The position numbers were made by a program, and so were the translations under genes. 18,539 nt of DNA from Gammaproteobacteria bacterium (lineage in GTDB: Bacteria > Pseudomonadota > Gammaproteobacteria > Steroidobacterales > Steroidobacteraceae): NCBI GenBank assembly GCA_005877965.1, contig VBNP01000082.1, positions 1 to 18,539 of the forward strand, in the 5' to 3' direction. The notes under the pieces were generated by a model that was not told the DNA's origin, did no database searches, and saw nothing but the letters and a program-made list of their open reading frames with translations. Of this stretch, positions 1 to 7,148 are shown one piece after another. The first letter of the stretch is position 1, and every line of letters starts with the position of its first letter.

Positions 1-80
1 TTGGGCGCGTCTTCGGCGCACAGGCCGCTGCTGGCGGCGAGGAAAAGGGCGACGAGCGTGGTGGTGAAGCTGGTTTTCAT
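1..80 (-). CDS. 5' end of an exported protein (signal peptide only, runs off the window)
   Basis: An ATG on the minus strand at 80 opens a frame that reads to the window edge with no stop, giving 26 residues. They form a classical signal peptide: MKTS at the N-terminus, a hydrophobic stretch (TLVALFLAASSG), then a likely signal peptidase I site at LCA/ED. A good ribosome-binding site (AGGGGA, six to seven bases before the ATG) supports the start. The mature protein lies outside the window, so its function cannot be told. The gene starts 48 bases after the stop of the MFS transporter on the same strand, so it could be the third gene of that operon. Its ribosome-binding site lies inside a small inverted repeat (84-107). 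Confidence 0.6.
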   Translation of the reverse strand, partial: MKTSFTTTLVALFLAASSGLCAEDAP

Positions 81-83
81 GGC

Positions 84-107
84 ATCCCCTGTCAGCCTTG
101 TGGGGAT
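84..107 (-). repeat. Inverted repeat covering a ribosome-binding site
   Basis: ATCCCC (84-89) and GGGGAT (102-107) can form a six-base-pair stem around a 12-base loop. In the minus-strand transcript the second arm contains most of the Shine-Dalgarno sequence of the gene starting at 80. The hairpin could therefore damp its translation, or act as a weak end to the preceding transporter transcript. There is no T-tract. Confidence 0.35.
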
Positions 108-128
108 ACTGTAGCGGATGCGTAGTCC

Positions 129-1352
129 CTACGACCCGACTCTCAGGTGCGCCGCTCGCGCCTCGGGACCGAGCGTCGTGACCAGGATGAGCGCAAGCGC
201 GACGACTGCCAGCGTCCACGCGAGAATGCGCGCGTAGTCACCGCCGTGCGACTCGGCGAAGCCGGCCTGAAACGGCGCCATCCGCGACATGGCCAGGTTG
301 CCGAGTTGGTAGGCGAAGCCCGGCAGGATGGCGCGTACCGAGGGCGGTGACAGCTCGTTGAGATGGGCGGGCACGATGCCCCACGCGCCCTGCACCATGA
401 ACTGCATGAGGAACCCGCCGACCGCGAGCATGACCGCCGTGTGGGAGTAGGCCCATAGCGGGATCATGGGCAGCGCGAGCGCAGCCGCCAGCGCGATCGC
501 ACCTCTGCGACCCAGCCGCTCGGACAGCGTCCCGAAACAGATCCCGCCCGCCAGCGCGCCCAGGTTCATGACCAGGGCGATGTTACCGGTTGTCGCTGCG
601 GAGAACCCGTGCTGCACCTGCAGGAAGGTCGGATACAGATCCTGCGAGCCGTGCGAGAAGGCGTTGAAGCAGGCCATCAACAGGACCAGATAGCACAGCG
701 TCGGGAAGTAGCCTTTCACCGCGGCCCAGAGGACGGCGGCTGATGCGCGCCGCGGCGCGACGCCCGCCAGCCAGGCAGGGGATTCCTCGACTCCGTAGCG
801 GATGTACAGCACCAGCAGTGCCGAAGCCGCGCTGACGATGAACATGCCGCGCCAACCGACGTGAACGAACAGGTACGCAAACACGATCGACGCCAGCAGA
901 TAGCCGATCACGTAGCCTTCCTGGAGCAGTCCGGAGAAAAAGCCGCGGCCCTTCGCCGGCAGCGTTTCGAGTGCCAGTGCGGCACCCACGCCCCACTCAC
1001 CGCCCATGGCGAAGCCGAACAGCGCACGCAGCGCGAGCAGGGTCGCGAGATTGGGCGCGAAGGCCGTGGCGAGTTGCACCGCCGAGTAGCTGGCGACGTT
1101 CAGCATCAGGATCGGCCGTCGGCCATACTTCTCGGCCAGCCAGCCGAACACCAGTGCCCCGACCGGACGGAACGCCAGGGTGAGGAAGATCCCTTCGGCC
1201 ACCGACTTCACGCTGGTGTGGAACTCGCCGCCGATCGCCTTCAGGCAGAAGACGAAAATGAAGAAGTCGAACGCGTCCAGCGACCACCCACCGAGCGCGG
1301 CAAAGTACGCGTGGAATTGCGCGCGCGTCAGCATCCGGAAGGGGTTAGCCAC
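129..1352 (-). CDS. MFS transporter, SHS (sialate/lactate:H+ symporter) type
   Basis: A 407-residue inner-membrane protein with about 12 hydrophobic segments, the usual size for the major facilitator superfamily. The N-terminal motif GWSLDAFDFF (residues 22-31), loop motif GWLAEKYGRRP (70-80), FGFAMGGEWGVG (112-123), SQDLYPTFLQ (236-245) and the second-half loop motif GTLSERLGRRG (274-284) together resemble the SHS family, which includes Jen1-type lactate and NanT-type sialate permeases. A proton-coupled carboxylate importer is therefore the best guess, and the substrate is not readable from the sequence. Translation starts at a GTG (1352) preceded by CGGAG five to six bases away. The gene lies 33 bases after the stop of the GlcG-like gene on the same strand, so the two are probably co-transcribed. 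Compare glc operons, where glcG accompanies a glycolate/lactate permease of a different family. Confidence 0.88.
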   Translation of the reverse strand: MANPFRMLTRAQFHAYFAALGGWSLDAFDFFIFVFCLKAIGGEFHTSVKSVAEGIFLTLAFRPVGALVFGWLAEKYGRRPILMLNVASYSAVQLATAFAPNLATLLALRALFGFAMGGEWGVGAALALETLPAKGRGFFSGLLQEGYVIGYLLASIVFAYLFVHVGWRGMFIVSAASALLVLYIRYGVEESPAWLAGVAPRRASAAVLWAAVKGYFPTLCYLVLLMACFNAFSHGSQDLYPTFLQVQHGFSAATTGNIALVMNLGALAGGICFGTLSERLGRRGAIALAAALALPMIPLWAYSHTAVMLAVGGFLMQFMVQGAWGIVPAHLNELSPPSVRAILPGFAYQLGNLAMSRMAPFQAGFAESHGGDYARILAWTLAVVALALILVTTLGPEARAAHLRVGS

Positions 1353-1385
1353 GGCTACTCCGATCGGGTTACGGAATGAAATGGA

Positions 1386-1919
1386 CTACTTGATGGTCGC
1401 GGCGCCGACCTTGCAGGCGACCTCGTCCTGCGAGCCGGTGCCCCCCGAGCATCCGATGGCGCCGATCAGCCTGCCACCCTGCACGAGCGGGATACCGCCA
1501 CGCGAGGCAATGACCCCATCCAGGGTCATCACGTAGTGGTAATTGCTCTGCTGAATGGCGGACTCGAACGCCTTGGTTTCGCGGCGGAATGTCACGGCAG
1601 TTCGCGCCTTGTGCTCCGAGATCTGGATTGACGCGAGCTGCGCTCCATCCATGCGCTGGAAGGCGACCAGGTTGCCTCCCGAATCCACGACCGCGACATT
1701 CAACTTCCAATCATGCTTCTTGGCTTCGGCGACCGTCGCGGCAATGGCGGCCTCGGCGTGCTCGAGCGATATGGGTGTGCCATAGGGAATGTCGAACGGC
1801 ATCTTGTCCGGCACCGCATCGAGGGGATTCGTCGCAGGCGTCTGTTGCGCATGAATCGGCGTGGGGCCAGGCAAGCCGATGCCCAGCACGGCCAGGATCA
1901 CGACAGTTCGTGCCGACAT
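1386..1919 (-). CDS. Secreted GlcG/HbpS-family protein
   Basis: A 177-residue protein with a signal peptide (hydrophobic residues about 5-20, likely cleavage after PIHA at residue 24) and a GlcG/HbpS domain (about 50-175). Family hallmarks are the LEHAEAAIAATVAEAKKHDW helix, NVAVVDSGGNLVAFQRMDGA (74-93), the ASIQISEHKARTAVTFRR segment, and the C-terminal GGIPLV...GAIGCSGGTGSQDE (141-166). HbpS of Streptomyces binds haem outside the cell, while E. coli GlcG has no settled role. Haem binding here is only an inference. A cysteine in the C-terminal glycine-rich loop and a second at about residue 169 could pair after export. The ATG at 1919 has a weak ribosome-binding site but is favoured because it supplies the signal peptide. 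The gene is divergent from the di-haem oxidoreductase and is probably first in an operon with the MFS transporter. Confidence 0.85.
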   Translation of the reverse strand: MSARTVVILAVLGIGLPGPTPIHAQQTPATNPLDAVPDKMPFDIPYGTPISLEHAEAAIAATVAEAKKHDWKLNVAVVDSGGNLVAFQRMDGAQLASIQISEHKARTAVTFRRETKAFESAIQQSNYHYVMTLDGVIASRGGIPLVQGGRLIGAIGCSGGTGSQDEVACKVGAATIK

Positions 1920-2086
1920 GGTGGTGCTCTGGTGCTGCCCAGGGACTGCGAGTCTACCCCTTCCGCAGGATCGGGAGGCGCTGACTCGCGGCGCAGCCGC
2001 GCGTGTTGCTGCGGTGCCGGTTTGACCGTGACACCGGGACAGGCATAGATTCGCGGATTCGCATGAAACCAGCCCCGGAGGGAGCC
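1920..2086. promoter_or_regulatory. Divergent intergenic region between glcG-like gene and di-haem oxidoreductase
   Basis: This 167-base region must hold promoters for both outward genes. For the plus strand, TTGACC (2022-2027), 18 bases, then TAGATT (2046-2051) resembles a sigma-70 promoter. It would start RNA near 2058, about 29 bases before the ATG at 2087. No equally good match is visible for the minus strand. Confidence 0.4.
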
Positions 2087-3433
2087 ATGAACACTTTGAT
2101 TGGGGTTGCTGCTTTCGCTCTCAGCCTCATTGCCACCGCGTGTTCGGCGGGCCCGCCAACCTCCGGACCACCGACGGGATATCCCAAGCCTGCTCCGCCG
2201 GCGCCCACGGGCTTCGACAATGCGAGCAACGGCGTCGCAGACGATGCAACACACCAGGCGGATCAGTCGAAGTTCGAGGAATTCGAAGCGATCGACGACG
2301 GCCTCGGACCGCTCTTCAACGCGCAGTCCTGCCGCGAGTGCCACCAGAACCCGGTCAGTGGCGGCATCAGCCAGGTGCTCGAGCTGCGTGTCGGCCACAA
2401 GGGCCCCGACGGCACGTTTCAGAACCCGGAAATTCCGATCAACGGCGGTTCCGTGATCATCAAGGGGCGCTCGCTGGTGAACCAGCGTGCCATCTGTCCC
2501 AACGCCGCCTTCCCCACGACCGACATTCAGGAGCGTGTACCGGAGTCGGAAAATATCCGTGCCTTTCGCGTTTCAGTGAACCTGCTCGGCGACGGCTTCG
2601 TCGAGGCGGTCGATGATTCGACCCTGATCGAAATTTCCAGAAAACAATGCCACAAGGACCACGGCAAGATTTGCGGGCTGGTTCTCTACGTCCCGATCCT
2701 CGAGTCCCCGGGCGCGACTCGGGCCGGACGCTTCGGCTGGAAGAACCAGCACGCGAGCCTCCTTTCATTCTCCGCCGATGCCTACGTCAATGAAATGGGA
2801 ATCACCAACGCGCTCATTGCCGACGAAGTGACCGAGCTGTGCAACACTGTGTCCCAACCCAACAATAAACCCGAAGCGGATGGCCTCGCCGACATCGATC
2901 ACTTCGCGCGCTTCGTGCGCGCTACCAAGGCTCCGGCCCGCGATGTCCGGCAAGCTGCGACCGCTGCGGCCAGGAAAGGCGAGACGCTGTTCACCACCGT
3001 CGGCTGCGATATCTGCCATGTCCCGACGATGACCACCGCCGCCGCGGGCACCGTCGTGAACGGCGGGAAATTCGCCATTCCCGAGGCGCTCGGAAACAAG
3101 ACATTCCATCCTTACAGCGACTTCCTGCTGCACGACGTCGGCACGGGCGACGGCATCGTCATTGCCCAGGCAGAGCACTACGGCAGGCACATGCAGCAGA
3201 TCAAATGGAAGGACATATCGCCGGAGAGCTGGCGCTCGACCGCCAACCGAATGCGCACCGCCCCGCTCTGGGGTGTGCGTACGCATCCGATGCTGATGCA
3301 TGATGGCGCGTCGATGACGTTCCGCGAGGCCATCCTCCGCCATCGCGGCGAAGGCCGCGAGGTGACCGAGCGCTTTGAAAGGCTGAGCCAGGCCGATCAG
3401 CAGGCGATCGTGGAGTTCCTGAAATCTCTCTGA
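2087..3433 (+). CDS. Exported di-haem c-type oxidoreductase (DHOR/thiol-oxidoreductase-like family)
   Basis: A 448-residue protein with two c-type haem-binding motifs, CRECH (residues 82-86) and CDICH (307-311). Both have the spacing expected of the di-haem oxidoreductase family (Pfam DHOR, formerly DUF1111). Other family signatures are GITNALIADE following a YVNEMG segment, FHPYSDFLLHDVG, and the C-terminal HPMLMHDGASMTFREAILRH. It is likely a periplasmic or lipid-anchored electron-transfer or peroxidase-like enzyme, and its substrate is unknown. The start at 2087 is chosen over the upstream in-frame ATG at 2063 because GGAGGGAG precedes it directly and it begins a signal peptide (hydrophobic 3-18). 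The peptide ends in SLIATAC, which could be an atypical lipobox because alanine occupies -3. A proline-rich linker (PPTSGPPTGYPKPAPPAPTG) follows, as in surface-tethered proteins. The last 37 bases overlap an antiparallel small gene. Confidence 0.9.
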   Translation: MNTLIGVAAFALSLIATACSAGPPTSGPPTGYPKPAPPAPTGFDNASNGVADDATHQADQSKFEEFEAIDDGLGPLFNAQSCRECHQNPVSGGISQVLELRVGHKGPDGTFQNPEIPINGGSVIIKGRSLVNQRAICPNAAFPTTDIQERVPESENIRAFRVSVNLLGDGFVEAVDDSTLIEISRKQCHKDHGKICGLVLYVPILESPGATRAGRFGWKNQHASLLSFSADAYVNEMGITNALIADEVTELCNTVSQPNNKPEADGLADIDHFARFVRATKAPARDVRQAATAAARKGETLFTTVGCDICHVPTMTTAAAGTVVNGGKFAIPEALGNKTFHPYSDFLLHDVGTGDGIVIAQAEHYGRHMQQIKWKDISPESWRSTANRMRTAPLWGVRTHPMLMHDGASMTFREAILRHRGEGREVTERFERLSQADQQAIVEFLKSL

Positions 3434-3621
3434 GGCAAAAGGGTTGCGCCGCCGGCACGGATCCCTCGAGGGGCCGTGCTGCGGGTCCGCCGCGCGCCGC
3501 TCGCGCCATGCAACTGTTGGTGTCGGTAAAGGAACAGGAGCAGCGCCACCAGGGTGCCCCCGGGCAGCAGGATCTCCAGCATCAGGTACGGCCCCAACCT
3601 GCGCGCCAGCTCCCATGTCAT
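3397..3621 (-). CDS. Small single-helix membrane protein, antiparallel to the di-haem gene
   Basis: A 74-residue reading frame starting MTWELARRLGPYLMLEILLP and continuing through GGTLVALLLFLYRH, followed by a basic, low-complexity tail. It looks like a genuine membrane protein: an amphipathic ARRLG start, then one transmembrane helix (about residues 11-33) broken by PGG, then positive charges on the cytoplasmic side. From memory, similar short proteins with the LGPYL.LEILLPGGTL.ALLLFLYR pattern occur in beta- and gammaproteobacteria without an assigned function. The ATG at 3621 is preceded by GAGAGG seven bases upstream, which supports translation. The longer in-frame extension upstream lacks such a site and has the composition of a shadow frame. 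The 3' end overlaps the last 37 bases of the di-haem gene on the opposite strand. It is divergent from the methyltransferase at 3757. I infer no function. Confidence 0.6.
   Translation of the reverse strand: MTWELARRLGPYLMLEILLPGGTLVALLLFLYRHQQLHGASGARRTRSTAPRGIRAGGATLLPQRDFRNSTIAC
3455..3479. terminator. Hairpin just after the di-haem oxidoreductase
   Basis: GCACGG (3455-3460) and CCGTGC (3474-3479) form a stem enclosing a second small stem (CCC-TCGA-GGG, 3463-3472). It begins 22 bases after the plus-strand stop and could end that transcript. There is no T-tract, and it also lies inside the antiparallel small gene, so the match may be partly coincidental. Confidence 0.3.
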
Positions 3622-3756
3622 CCCCACGCCTCTCACGACACATTGCATTTGCGGCCTCTCGATCGGGTAGTCATCGCGTACAGCAGGTAGACGAACGAGG
3701 GCGCTCGAAATCGACACACGGCAGTACCGATCGCTCCGACCTTGGCAGGACCAGCC

Positions 3757-5301
3757 ATGACCGACGTTCCGGCAACGTCCCGCCGTCGCGACCGCGGGCG
3801 CGCCCAGCGCTCCACCGGTCCCTCGCTCGCGCCCCTGCCGCGGCTCACCAATCGCTGGACACCGCTGGAGATTCTGACCGCCGAGCAGGTCGAACGCATT
3901 CTGGTCGCGGCCTTCGAGGTTCTCGAGCAGGCGGGTCTCGAGATCCGCAGCCCCGCGGCACGCGAGGTCTACCGCCGTGGCGGAGCGCTGGTGGACGAGG
4001 CGACCCAGATGGTTCGCCTGGGGCGCGACATGGTCGAGGCGCACCTCGCCCATGCGCCCGAGCGCTTCGTGCTCCATGCCCGCAATCCCGAGCGGCATCT
4101 GCACGTCGGCGACCATGTGGTCAATTTCGGACCCGTCACCGGCGCCCCGCACATCCGCGATCTCGAGGGCGGACGTCGCTACGGCGACCTCGAAGGGTTT
4201 CGCAACATCCTCAGGCTCACCCACAAGCTCGGCATCCTGCACTGGCAGGGTGGCATTGTGGTCGAGCCGGTCGACATCCCGGTGGCGGTTCGCCATCTGC
4301 TGACCTATCAGGCTCACATCGAGTGCGCAGATATCGTGTGGGCGGCGCGCGGCATCGGCGGCGTGCAGGCGCAGGACGCGATCGCCATGTCGGCCATCGA
4401 GCACGGCTGCACGGTCGAGGAGCTGGCGGCGCGTCCCACGCTGATGACGGTGACCAACGTCAACTCACCGCGCCGGGTGGATGAGGAGATTCTCGACAAC
4501 ATCATGGTGATGGCCCGCCATGGCCAATGCGTGGTCATCACGCCCTTCACGCTCATGGGGGCGATGGCACCGGTCACGCTGGCCGGCGCGCTGGCGCAGC
4601 AGACGGCCGAGGCGTTAGGGATCGTCACGTTGTGCCAGATGCTGCGTCCCGGCACCCCGTGCGTGATGGGAGGCTTCACGTCCAACGTCGACATGCGCAC
4701 CGGCTCGCCCGCCTTCGGCACGCCGGAGTATTGCAACGCGGTACTGGCCAGCGCGCAGATCGGCCGCCGCCTCAAGATCCCGGTGCGCACCAGCGCGGTG
4801 AACGCCGCGCCGGTGGTGGACGCGCAGTCGACCTACGAGACCGCGTTTTCGCTGCAGGCGGCGATCCTCAGTCACAGCCACCTGATCAACCATGCGGCCG
4901 GCTGGCTGGAAGGCGGACTGTCGGCCTCGCTCGAGAAGATCGTCGTCGACGCGGAACTGCTGCGCAACTGGGCCGAAATGCTCAAGCCAGTCACTTTCAG
5001 CGACGACGACCTCGCGGTGCAGGCCATCAAGGACGTCGCGGTAGGCGGGCACTTCTTCGGCTCATCGCACACGCTCGCCCGCTACGAGTCCGCGTTCTAC
5101 CGTCCGCTGCTCTCCGACTGGTCGAACTTCGAGAACTGGACCGATGCCGGCGCCCGCAATGCCAGCGAACGCGCCACCGGCATCTGGAAGAAGATGCTCG
5201 CCGAGTACCTGCCGCCGCCCCTCGATCCCGCCGTCAAGGAAGCCGTCGACGCGTACGTGGCTCGCAGGACGCGTGAGCTCGGGGACGCGGTACCGGCGTG
5301 A
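3757..5301 (+). CDS. MttB-family (trimethylamine/betaine-type) corrinoid methyltransferase, non-pyrrolysine
   Basis: A 514-residue cytoplasmic protein of the trimethylamine methyltransferase (MttB) superfamily, close to the usual length of about 480-520. These enzymes move a methyl group from a quaternary or tertiary amine to Co(I) of a partner corrinoid protein. Typical segments are GPVTGAPHIRDLEGGRRYGD (125-144), a TNVNSPRRVDEEIL region, PFTLMGAMAPVTLAGALAQQ, the PCVMGGFTSNVDMRTGSPAFG stretch, and NAAPVVDAQSTYE (349-361). The last corresponds to the DAQ-x-x-YE region near the family active site. No in-frame TAG occurs, so this is a member without pyrrolysine, like glycine betaine methyltransferase MtgB. 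Betaine or a relative is thus a likelier substrate than trimethylamine. The start at 3757 has AGGA six bases upstream. A TTG five codons earlier is in frame but less likely. An arginine-rich N-terminal 20 residues precedes the domain. Its stop overlaps the GTG of the next gene. No corrinoid protein gene is in the window. Confidence 0.87.
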   Translation: MTDVPATSRRRDRGRAQRSTGPSLAPLPRLTNRWTPLEILTAEQVERILVAAFEVLEQAGLEIRSPAAREVYRRGGALVDEATQMVRLGRDMVEAHLAHAPERFVLHARNPERHLHVGDHVVNFGPVTGAPHIRDLEGGRRYGDLEGFRNILRLTHKLGILHWQGGIVVEPVDIPVAVRHLLTYQAHIECADIVWAARGIGGVQAQDAIAMSAIEHGCTVEELAARPTLMTVTNVNSPRRVDEEILDNIMVMARHGQCVVITPFTLMGAMAPVTLAGALAQQTAEALGIVTLCQMLRPGTPCVMGGFTSNVDMRTGSPAFGTPEYCNAVLASAQIGRRLKIPVRTSAVNAAPVVDAQSTYETAFSLQAAILSHSHLINHAAGWLEGGLSASLEKIVVDAELLRNWAEMLKPVTFSDDDLAVQAIKDVAVGGHFFGSSHTLARYESAFYRPLLSDWSNFENWTDAGARNASERATGIWKKMLAEYLPPPLDPAVKEAVDAYVARRTRELGDAVPA

Positions 5302-6113
5302 GCGAGTGGATCATGAACGCCCGCATGTACGCGGTGACGCCGGCGGTGGAGGCCGGTTGGCGCGCGCTCCTCGAGCACATCACGCAGGAAGCGCAAGTGC
5401 CGCTCACCTATGTGCCTCATCCGGCGCCGCAGCCGCTCGAGGAGCTGTGGTCGCGAGGCGATCTGGGATCGGTGTTCATGTGCGGGTATCCGATCGCTCT
5501 GAAGCTCGCGCCGGTGACACCGATCGCAGCACCCATCCCGCGCGCTGGTTGGGCGGCTCATCGCGCCGTGTATCGCTCGGACCTGATCGTACGGCGGGAT
5601 GCCGGCTACCTGGCGCTCGAGGACACCTTCGGCGGGCGCGCGGGTTGGACGGTCGCGCACTCCCAGTCGGGATTCAACGCCTTCAGGCACCATCTGCTCG
5701 CCTACCGCACGCCGCAGCGGCCGACGCTCTACGCCGAGATGGTCGGGAACATGGTGACCGCGCGCAACGTCCTGGACGCGGTCCGCGAGGGACGCATCGA
5801 CGTCGGGCCGCTCGACGCCTACTGGCACATGCTGATCGCGCGACACGCGCCGCAGCTCACGGCGGGCATCCGGGTGCTCACCTCGACGCCCGTGACACCG
5901 ATGCCCGCGTTCGTCGCCGCCGCCGCCGCGCCCGCGGACATGGTGGCGCGACTACGCGCGGCGTTCACGCGCGCTGCGCGACGTCCGTGGTTCGGTCCAC
6001 TCGCCGATCTTCTGCTGCTCGAGGGTTTTGCCGAAGCGACCGAGGCGTCGTTCGCGCCGCTGCTGGAGTGGGACGCGCAAGCGCAGGCGGCCGGATTCCC
6101 TCTGCCGGCCTGA
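5298..6113 (+). CDS. PhnD-like periplasmic-binding-fold protein without signal peptide
   Basis: A 271-residue protein resembling the PhnD/phosphonate-type solute-binding family. The seen features are a PLTYVPHPAP strand early on, CGYPIALKL, then YRSDLIVRRDAGY, followed by GWTVAHSQSGFNAFRHHLLA, an EMVGNMVTARNVLDAVREGR...VGPLDAYWHML segment, and STPVTPMPAFV. This order (FG.P/GY loop, VV..DSP/DL.G, S.SG.N..R, GSH..A...V..G..D...LD...W) is that of the family. Unlike transport-linked members, the N-terminus (MSEWIMNARMYAVTP) has no signal peptide, so the protein should stay in the cytoplasm. The GTG start at 5298 overlaps the methyltransferase TGA (GTGA), which indicates translational coupling. 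An ATG at 5313 is an alternative start and also gives no signal peptide. The 33-base gap to the convergent desaturase holds a hairpin. I infer a soluble ligand-binding role tied to the methyltransferase. No PhnC/PhnE partner is present. Confidence 0.75.
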   Translation: MSEWIMNARMYAVTPAVEAGWRALLEHITQEAQVPLTYVPHPAPQPLEELWSRGDLGSVFMCGYPIALKLAPVTPIAAPIPRAGWAAHRAVYRSDLIVRRDAGYLALEDTFGGRAGWTVAHSQSGFNAFRHHLLAYRTPQRPTLYAEMVGNMVTARNVLDAVREGRIDVGPLDAYWHMLIARHAPQLTAGIRVLTSTPVTPMPAFVAAAAAPADMVARLRAAFTRAARRPWFGPLADLLLLEGFAEATEASFAPLLEWDAQAQAAGFPLPA

Positions 6114-6132
6114 GCGATCGGCGCGGCGCTCA

Positions 6133-6155
6133 CCGCCTGAGCTGCGCTCAGGCGG
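6133..6155. terminator. Perfect hairpin between convergent PhnD-like gene and desaturase
   Basis: CCGCCTGAGC (6133-6142), loop TGC, GCTCAGGCGG (6146-6155) form a perfect ten-base-pair stem. It begins 20 bases after the plus-strand stop and includes the stop codon (6148-6150) and last codons of the minus-strand desaturase. It is symmetric and could end transcription in both directions, although neither side has a T-tract. Confidence 0.6.
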
Positions 6156-7125
6156 ACCGCGTGGGCACCCGGCCGCTCGGGTGCCGGAGCGCATCGTGCG
6201 GGCGAAACAGGAAGCGGCGCGCTACGTCGAAGTAGGTGCGATAGACGAGCCCGCCGTTTTCCGCGATCAGGCGATCGCGAACGAGGCGGTAGCGGGCGGG
6301 GTATTCGTACCACGGGATCGCCGGCGCTTCATGGTGCAGCGCGTGCAGATTGTTGAACAGGAACAGCGGACCCAGGATCCACGACCCCTCGACCAGCGCG
6401 ATGCGCTCGCGCACCTGCGGCCGTGCGCGATGCTCTGCGAAAGAGCGGATCAGTGTCAGGCTGGTTCCGGGGATCGCCATGGCCAGGACGTAGATCGAGA
6501 GCGGTATGCCGCAGACGATCTTCACCCAGACGATCACCGGGATGCACCACAGCGCGTGCTCGAGCCACACCGCCCGTACCCCGTCCTGGTTCCTGATCAG
6601 CGCGCGCGACTCGGCACTCAGAAAGCGGCCGATGGCCCAGAAGGCGCCGATGGTGACCCGCCCGGCGAGGGTCTGTTGCAGCTGCACGATCACCCGCGTG
6701 AGAGGTCTCAGGCGTGCCCAGTCCTCCGGCGTCCAGTAGTAGGACTCCGGGTCATCGAGCGGGTCGGTGAGTCGCTCGTCGACGTGGTGTGCCCGATGAC
6801 TCTGGCGGTAACGCTCGAATGGCAGCCACAGCGCCAAGGGCACGATGGCGATCAGCCGGTTGACGCCGTCCCAGCGGGTCGGGTGTCCGTGCACGATCTC
6901 ATGCTGGAGCGAACCGTGCAGCGTGATCAGCACCGCGGCGATCGGGGCCACGATCGCCAGTGGCCAATGACCATAAGCGAAAGTGATCGCGAGCCATCCG
7001 CCGTAGGTCACCAGCACGATGAGCAGCGTCGGCACTTCCACCGACACGCGGCGCTGGTGTCGCGCGGCGCTTGCGCCGGGCGCATCCGGATCGGTCGTGG
7101 TTACGGCGAGGTTGTTTGGCGTCAT
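6148..7125 (-). CDS. Membrane fatty acid desaturase
   Basis: A 325-residue integral membrane di-iron enzyme with the three histidine boxes of the fatty acid desaturase family: HEIVH (residues 75-79, followed by GH), HRAHH (110-114) and HALHH (261-265). A further histidine at 232 (RSFAEHRA) may complete the metal site. Hydrophobic segments at about 33-70, 91-102, 191-225 and 248-258 fit the usual four-helix topology with cytosolic boxes. Acyl-lipid desaturation or hydroxylation is the expected chemistry, and position and substrate are not predictable. The ATG at 7125 is favoured, with GGAAGGG nine bases upstream. A GTG at 7176 would add 17 residues but has no ribosome-binding site. The gene is convergent with the PhnD-like gene and divergent from the protease. 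No electron-donor gene is adjacent. Confidence 0.88.
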   Translation of the reverse strand: MTPNNLAVTTTDPDAPGASAARHQRRVSVEVPTLLIVLVTYGGWLAITFAYGHWPLAIVAPIAAVLITLHGSLQHEIVHGHPTRWDGVNRLIAIVPLALWLPFERYRQSHRAHHVDERLTDPLDDPESYYWTPEDWARLRPLTRVIVQLQQTLAGRVTIGAFWAIGRFLSAESRALIRNQDGVRAVWLEHALWCIPVIVWVKIVCGIPLSIYVLAMAIPGTSLTLIRSFAEHRARPQVRERIALVEGSWILGPLFLFNNLHALHHEAPAIPWYEYPARYRLVRDRLIAENGGLVYRTYFDVARRFLFRPHDALRHPSGRVPTRSA

Positions 7126-7148
7126 CCGACAAAGCCCTTCCGCCAGCA

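Noticed and set aside
2765..3643. 292-codon minus-strand frame opposite the di-haem gene
   Set aside because: Shadow of a well-supported gene with haem motifs. Only the separate frame at 3397-3621 has a credible start and membrane helix.
3742..3756. TTG as the methyltransferase start
   Set aside because: The ATG five codons later has AGGA at proper spacing, and the extra residues add nothing to the domain.
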